Assembly: GCA_002402575.1 (NCBI GenBank)
Contig: DHGD01000004.1
Location: 1 to 8,795, forward strand
DNA length: 8,795 bases
DNA from: Syntrophomonas sp. UBA4807
Lineage (GTDB): Bacteria; Bacillota; Syntrophomonadia; Syntrophomonadales; Syntrophomonadaceae
Reading direction: 5' to 3'
A model generated the notes under the pieces. It worked only from the letters and a program-made list of their open reading frames with translations. It did not search any database and had not been told where the DNA came from. The position numbers and the translations under genes were made by a program. Below, one piece after another: positions 5,731 through 8,795 of this stretch (the first letter of the stretch is position 1; every line of letters starts with the position of its first letter).

Positions 5731-6381
5731 ATGAGGGACCTGGCTTATGCTAGACATGTTTCGTATTGCCAAGGAATAGAGGTCTATTGGTGGCGTTTTC
5801 ATCCTTCTATTCTGGGCCTTTATTGGGCACCTCGTGATCTCCCGCCCATCATTGGCCTGAATAGAGCTATTGAACATGATACGCCCCTGCTCCGCACCGT
5901 CATGGCCGAGGAGTTGGGGCATCACTTTACCACCTCAGGCATGGGGTTAAATCGCACCTTCTGCCATTACCGACAAAGATTAGACCTCTCGCGAACTATA
6001 ATTGGCACTACCCAGACCACGGATATAGCAGCTACTATAGACATGAGCACAACAGCACCTGAACCTGAAGCCGAGCCTGTATCCAAGATTAACACAACTA
6101 TTGAAGAACTAGAATCTTTTGCTATTGTTAAGGCTTTACTGAGGGATACTGTCACCCCTGCCAGGCTGTTTTATCGGGATACCGAATCCTATCTGGGGAT
6201 ACTGCTGGATGATAATAAGAATAAATGGATCTGCAGGGTGGCTATTGGAAAAAACCAGATAAATCTATATATTCCGGATGAGAATAAGAAACCCATCAGA
6301 TACTCCGTGGAGTCTATTGATGATATTTATAACTATCAACCACAGTTTATAGAGGCGGTGGGTCGTTATTTGAAGGATTAA
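5731..6381 (+). CDS. Truncated ImmA protease fused to a restriction-type C-terminal domain
   Basis: A 216-residue chimera. Residues 1-88 match ImmA/IrrE metallopeptidases ('GLYWAPRDLPPIIGLNRA', then 'RTVMAEELGHHFTTSG' and 'TFCHYRQRLDLSR'). The HExxH site reads E60-E61-L-G-H64, with Glu for the first His; I recall this AEELGH form as common in clostridial ImmA. The ImmA homology stops at 88, before the 'AEYRALRWA'-type helix that would bring the third zinc ligand. After a Pro/Glu linker (about 89-120), residues 121-214 ('NTTIEELESFAIVKALLRD', 'YRDTESYLGILLDDN', 'IESIDDIYNY'-like end) match a domain I know from the C-terminus of short type I restriction-like nucleases. The reading frame is open throughout. 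No Shine-Dalgarno precedes the ATG, and no other start is available upstream. ImmA normally inactivates the adjacent repressor; this version may be inactive or re-purposed. Confidence 0.7.
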   Translation: MRDLAYARHVSYCQGIEVYWWRFHPSILGLYWAPRDLPPIIGLNRAIEHDTPLLRTVMAEELGHHFTTSGMGLNRTFCHYRQRLDLSRTIIGTTQTTDIAATIDMSTTAPEPEAEPVSKINTTIEELESFAIVKALLRDTVTPARLFYRDTESYLGILLDDNKNKWICRVAIGKNQINLYIPDENKKPIRYSVESIDDIYNYQPQFIEAVGRYLKD

Positions 6382-6402
6382 CAGAATTTTGGGGGGATTG
6401 TT

Positions 6403-6999
6403 TTGAGGCGTTATGGTAGATGTTTAACGGTTTCAATTCTGGTTGCATTGATGTTTTGTATAGCTGGATGTGATTTGTTCACACCGCCGAAGAAAACCGT
6501 GGAAAGTTTTATGGCAGCCGTTGAAAAAGGCGACTTTACGACCGCTGGGCAGTTTGTGGTGCCAAACGAAAACCTTAAAAGTACAATCGACAAGACCAAT
6601 GATCCTGAATCAGAAAAGATATTTAAAGCAGTTTTTACCAAGGTTTCTCACACCATTGTGTCCACATCAACATCTGGAGAAACTGCACAGGTGACAACCA
6701 GCATAACCTCTCCTGATCTGCTTCGCATCACCACTTCAGTAATGAGTCAGATGATGCCTTTAGCGGTTGCGTCAGCATTTTCAGAAAATTCAAACCAAGA
6801 CGACATTAACCAGTTGATGGAGCAATATTTGATGAATGCCATCATCACCGATCCAAATGCTCCTATGACAACTAGCGAGGTAGTTATCAACCTGACTAAA
6901 CAAGATGGCAAGTGGCTTATAGTCGCCGATGATAACCTGACCAATGCTTTGACCGGGAATATTAATAAGCTGTCGGCGTTGGGGAAAGAGAGCAAATAA
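6403..6999 (+). CDS. Lipoprotein with a DUF4878-like domain
   Basis: A 198-residue predicted lipoprotein. A basic start (MRRYGR) leads into a hydrophobic stretch and a lipobox ending Ile-Ala-Gly-Cys23, so it should be lipidated and anchored on the outer face of the membrane. The mature part starts 'KKTVESFMAAVEKGDFTTAG', typical of the NTF2-like DUF4878/DUF5105 lipoproteins of Firmicutes, and ends with a beta-type 'VVINLTKQDGKWLIV'. The TTG start is supported by GGGGGGA 6 nt upstream. It lies 21 nt after the immA fusion and 19 nt before the next gene, so it belongs to the same operon. Surface lipoproteins in lysogeny modules of Gram-positive phages can block DNA entry by related phages; that role here is inferred from position only. 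Confidence 0.75.
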   Translation: MRRYGRCLTVSILVALMFCIAGCDLFTPPKKTVESFMAAVEKGDFTTAGQFVVPNENLKSTIDKTNDPESEKIFKAVFTKVSHTIVSTSTSGETAQVTTSITSPDLLRITTSVMSQMMPLAVASAFSENSNQDDINQLMEQYLMNAIITDPNAPMTTSEVVINLTKQDGKWLIVADDNLTNALTGNINKLSALGKESK

Positions 7000-7018
7000 A
7001 AAATTAACAGGAGGCACA

Positions 7019-7900
7019 ATGAAAAAGAACGTTAAATTTGATTTCTTTAAAATTAAAACCCCTAATATGGCGGGCCTGGTCAAAAACCTCGAGGATTCAT
7101 TGGTCAATGGGTGTAGTAAGCCCGTTAAGTATTACGACCAATACGTGCGCGTTGAAAGTTACAGCACTTACAGTGCGATGGGCCCTATTTTGAAAATAGG
7201 CACAACCACGAAATTACGCATTGATGAACTCCCATTCCTGGCGACAATATCTCAGCCAGGACTAACCGAATTAGATCTTGAAGATGATGAAGCATTGGCA
7301 AATATAAGCGCCTATGCTATTTGCCCTGATTTTGAAATATTGGTGCTTCAAAGAAGTTTCAATGGTGTTAGGGCGGGATCGTATGTTCATTTAATAGCGA
7401 GTATAACTGGAATTGACGAGATAGAATTATTACCAATGATTGACGCGGATATTATAAACAAACTATCCAGAATGCAAATAATATCCAAATTTATCATGAG
7501 GGTTGCAAACCCTACTTCGCCCGATTCCTATAATGAATTATCAGTAGACCAGGCAGCTAACTTAGCCTCGCATTACGATGCCAACACTGTTAAAATTGAA
7601 TTAGGTATAGGCAATAATCGGAAAATTTTCATGAATGCTGGAAGAATTATAGATACTGCCAAGTCCCTGCTCAATAAGAATGATAACAATCAGCTTCGGG
7701 TTGAGAGCTTAATAATTCGGGGCAAGGAATTTGATGATAAGAAGATGAGTACCTTGGATTTAATAACCAAAAGATTGTTTTACTCTGAGGATATTGAACT
7801 AACTAATAGGATCATTGCAAGAGATAACTTGGAAAATGCGGTATTACGAGCTTTCAGTGAAAAACTCACCATCCTCAAGGATTACACCCCACTGGTATGA
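7019..7900 (+). CDS. RexA-like cytosolic protein (candidate phage-exclusion sensor)
   Basis: A 293-residue soluble protein with no signal peptide or membrane helix. By eye and from memory it resembles lambda RexA (279 residues). The anchor LEDDEAL (87-93) corresponds to RexA's LADDESL. Then come a 'FEILVLQRSFNGVRAGSYVHL' -type beta hairpin, 'EIELLPMI' (134-141) beside RexA's 'VQIEPLM', and a late helical end ('LENAVLRAFSEKL'). It also recalls DUF6731-type uncharacterised proteins, which may be the database family. AGGAGG stands 4 nt before the ATG. Its stop overlaps the membrane-protein start by ATGA. In lambda, RexA senses phage replication intermediates and triggers RexB; the same division of labour is inferred here. 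The gene is visibly more A/T-rich than gltX, consistent with transfer. The gene is certain; the RexA relation is moderate. Confidence 0.6.
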   Translation: MKKNVKFDFFKIKTPNMAGLVKNLEDSLVNGCSKPVKYYDQYVRVESYSTYSAMGPILKIGTTTKLRIDELPFLATISQPGLTELDLEDDEALANISAYAICPDFEILVLQRSFNGVRAGSYVHLIASITGIDEIELLPMIDADIINKLSRMQIISKFIMRVANPTSPDSYNELSVDQAANLASHYDANTVKIELGIGNNRKIFMNAGRIIDTAKSLLNKNDNNQLRVESLIIRGKEFDDKKMSTLDLITKRLFYSEDIELTNRIIARDNLENAVLRAFSEKLTILKDYTPLV

Positions 7901-8358
7901 GAGGAGATATTCACTTGTTCGGGAATAGCCTAACAAGGGAAAGGGTCTATCCCTATATATTGGCATTATTGCTGGCCGGGGTAGCCTATCAATATCAATT
8001 CGACCTGTCAAAATATCAGACTGATGTTTTGGATAATTCAACTACTATTACGTCCATATTCATTGGTTTTCTCGGCACCCTAGCAGGAATAGTCTTCGGG
8101 AGCAATACTAAGGCTATTCGGTTCATGCGCAAAATCAATAAACTATCCGGATTTTATTCATATTCATGGGCGGCTATCAATTGGTCTTTTGCATTTTTGG
8201 TATACAATATATTCCTGCAGTTGTCGCCGTCCACTTTAAGAATATCGGCCCTATATACAACAGCATGGGCTTTCCTTGGAGCATTGTCTCTGCTCCTGAC
8301 ATACCGTTTTATCACTATCTCCATCAAGTTATTACATGCTTCCGTTAATGAACAATAG
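7897..8358 (+). CDS. RexB-like four-helix membrane protein (candidate effector)
   Basis: A 153-residue inner-membrane protein with four predicted helices at about 17-35, 51-68, 90-110 and 117-138. Lambda RexB (144 residues) has the same four-helix plan with a long first loop. After helix 2 the sequence 'GSNTKAIRFMRKIN' (68-81) parallels RexB's 'GSRTRRLAKIREYG', and an aromatic/Tyr stretch then leads into helix 3 in both. RexB forms an ion-conducting channel that depolarises infected cells; the same is inferred here. Two starts are possible: the ATG at 7897 overlapping the previous stop, with no own ribosome site, and TTG at 7915, which has GAGGAG 8 nt upstream and would give 147 residues. I list the longer form, but the TTG may be the main start. 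The serine recombinase starts 11 nt downstream. Confidence 0.65.
   Translation: MRGDIHLFGNSLTRERVYPYILALLLAGVAYQYQFDLSKYQTDVLDNSTTITSIFIGFLGTLAGIVFGSNTKAIRFMRKINKLSGFYSYSWAAINWSFAFLVYNIFLQLSPSTLRISALYTTAWAFLGALSLLLTYRFITISIKLLHASVNEQ
7901..7906 (+). promoter_or_regulatory. Ribosome binding site favouring the TTG start at 7915
   Basis: GAGGAG lies 8 nt before an in-frame TTG and just after the overlapping ATG. It lies inside the first codons of the longer form, so the two starts would be used by coupling (ATG) or by direct initiation (TTG). Confidence 0.55.
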
Positions 8359-8369
8359 GGGTTTATTAA

Positions 8370-8573
8370 ATGAAAGCCGTAGCTTACGCTAGATATTCCA
8401 GCGATAACCAAAGACAAGAATCTATCACCGCCCAGCTCCGGGCGGTGTATTCCTATGCGCAGAAACATGGCATAGACATTGTAAAGGAGTACATAGACGA
8501 GGCCGAAACCGGTACCAAGGATGACCGGCCTAACTTCCAGTTCATGATTGATGATCTTGGCAGGCTTCTATAA
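8370..8573 (+). pseudogene. Large serine recombinase, N-terminal stub
   Basis: The 67-residue frame is the start of a large serine recombinase/integrase. 'MKAVAYARYSSDNQRQESIT' carries the nucleophile Ser region (Ser10/Ser11) and the Arg of the resolvase catalytic pocket. 'EYIDEAETGTKDDRPNFQFM' is the family's next conserved stretch. Homology ends at 'IDDL'; the frame then reads GRLL and stops, where an intact protein of some 450-550 residues would continue. The AGGGG site 8 nt upstream is good, so the gene was once expressed as the last member of this operon. Such an enzyme would integrate and excise the element. With only a third of its catalytic domain it cannot be active. An internal deletion, or damage linked to the adjacent IS21 element, would explain the loss. 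Confidence 0.85.
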
Positions 8574-8596
8574 ACGCTAAACTAAAACTGAACCAA

Positions 8597-8613
8597 GGAG
8601 GTGAAAAACGCTA
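8597..8613 (+). other. Orphan ribosome binding site, possible remnant of a second recombinase gene
   Basis: AAGGAGG (8595-8601) stands without a normally placed ATG, GTG or TTG start, and the following bases read AAAAACGCTAGCAAAAAAG. In tandem recombinase genes a new gene often begins at this place. It may be the cut 5' end of a second recombinase, lost at the IS21 insertion. An 8-bp direct repeat AAACGCTA (8572-8579 and 8606-8613) flanks it. Confidence 0.3.
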
Positions 8614-8620
8614 GCAAAAA

Positions 8621-8795
8621 AGTGGACCACTCCGCCAACACTATGCCTTATCATTAGGATTGCGAAATTCTAATAGATAGGGGCAGTAGGAGTGATCAGA
8701 GTGGACCAATATCAGGATATCAGAGAAATGTTCGTAAAGGAAGGGATGTCACAAAGAGCCATAGCCAGGAAATTAGGAATATCAAGAAATACCGT
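8621..8795 (+). mobile_element. IS21-family insertion sequence, left part
   Basis: The region holds the start of istA and, upstream of it, the sequence AGTGGACCACT (8621-8631), of which AGTGGACCA recurs at 8700-8708. Repeated short sites of this sort are usual at the ends of IS21 elements, where IstA binds. The exact left boundary is not defined here, since the right end lies outside the window; it is probably between 8574 and 8640. Confidence 0.65.
8701..8795 (+). CDS. istA: IS21-family transposase IstA, N-terminus (partial)
   Basis: The frame runs off the right edge after 31 complete codons. It reads 'MDQYQDIREMFVKEGMSQRA' followed by 'IARKLGISRNTV', the helix-turn-helix that opens IS21 IstA proteins and binds the element's ends. 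The GTG start is supported by AGGAG 8 nt upstream. IstA is an DDE-type transposase that works with the AAA+ helper IstB, which should follow outside the window. The visible part is intact, so nothing here shows whether the element is still active. Confidence 0.85.
   Translation, partial: MDQYQDIREMFVKEGMSQRAIARKLGISRNT

Noticed and set aside
7019..8358. Kiwa (KwaA/KwaB) defence system
   Set aside because: Kiwa also pairs a four-helix membrane protein with a soluble one of about 300 residues, but its membrane gene usually comes first and I do not see DUF4868 features in the soluble protein; the Rex order, position and local motifs fit better.
1..8795. CRISPR array, tRNA or rRNA genes
   Set aside because: No regularly spaced repeats and no tRNA-like cloverleaf or rRNA sequence were seen on reading either strand; the IS21 nonamers and the three operators are too few and too short to be an array.

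Overview
The window looks like a chromosome segment of an endospore-forming, Gram-positive (Firmicutes, probably Clostridia/Peptococcaceae-like) bacterium. The reasons are a YunB-type sporulation gene, a tandem DUF1540 Cys-rich protein, strong AGGAGG-type ribosome binding sites with frequent GTG/TTG starts, and a Gram-positive (GAAC-N4-GTTC) LexA box in front of a Y-family polymerase. The species cannot be named from the sequence alone.

Layout. Positions 1-1250 hold leftward genes: a strong outward promoter at the left edge, yunB (112-768) and a DUF1540 protein (863-1246). gltX (glutamyl-tRNA synthetase, 1480-2973) runs rightward and ends in its own hairpin terminator. A leftward two-gene operon follows: an SOS-controlled DNA polymerase IV (3325-4566) and a small DUF6504-like partner (3055-3312), closed by a strong intrinsic terminator.

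From about 4626 to 8795 the content is accessory and reads as the lysogeny half of a prophage or integrative element whose lytic side is missing. A leftward Cro-like Xre reading frame (4626-4766) is cut inside its helix-turn-helix and abuts the dinB promoter. Across a control region with three related 20-bp operator-like palindromes lies a rightward, closely spaced gene series: a cI/ImmR-type repressor (4889-5359), a small coiled-coil protein (5379-5645), a truncated ImmA metallopeptidase fused to a restriction-enzyme-type C-terminal domain (5731-6381), a lipoprotein (6403-6999), a cytosolic 293-aa protein (7019-7900), a four-helix membrane protein overlapping it by ATGA (7897-8358), and the N-terminal stub of a large serine recombinase (8370-8573). 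An IS21-family element enters at the right edge (istA from 8701).

The most interesting part is the 7019-8358 pair. In size, order, position after the repressor and several local sequence patterns, it resembles lambda RexA (cytosolic sensor) and RexB (four-helix membrane effector). I propose a diverged RexAB-like phage-exclusion system in a Gram-positive lysogeny operon, next to a lipoprotein that could be a separate superinfection-exclusion factor. The comparison with lambda was made from memory and by eye, not by a computed alignment.
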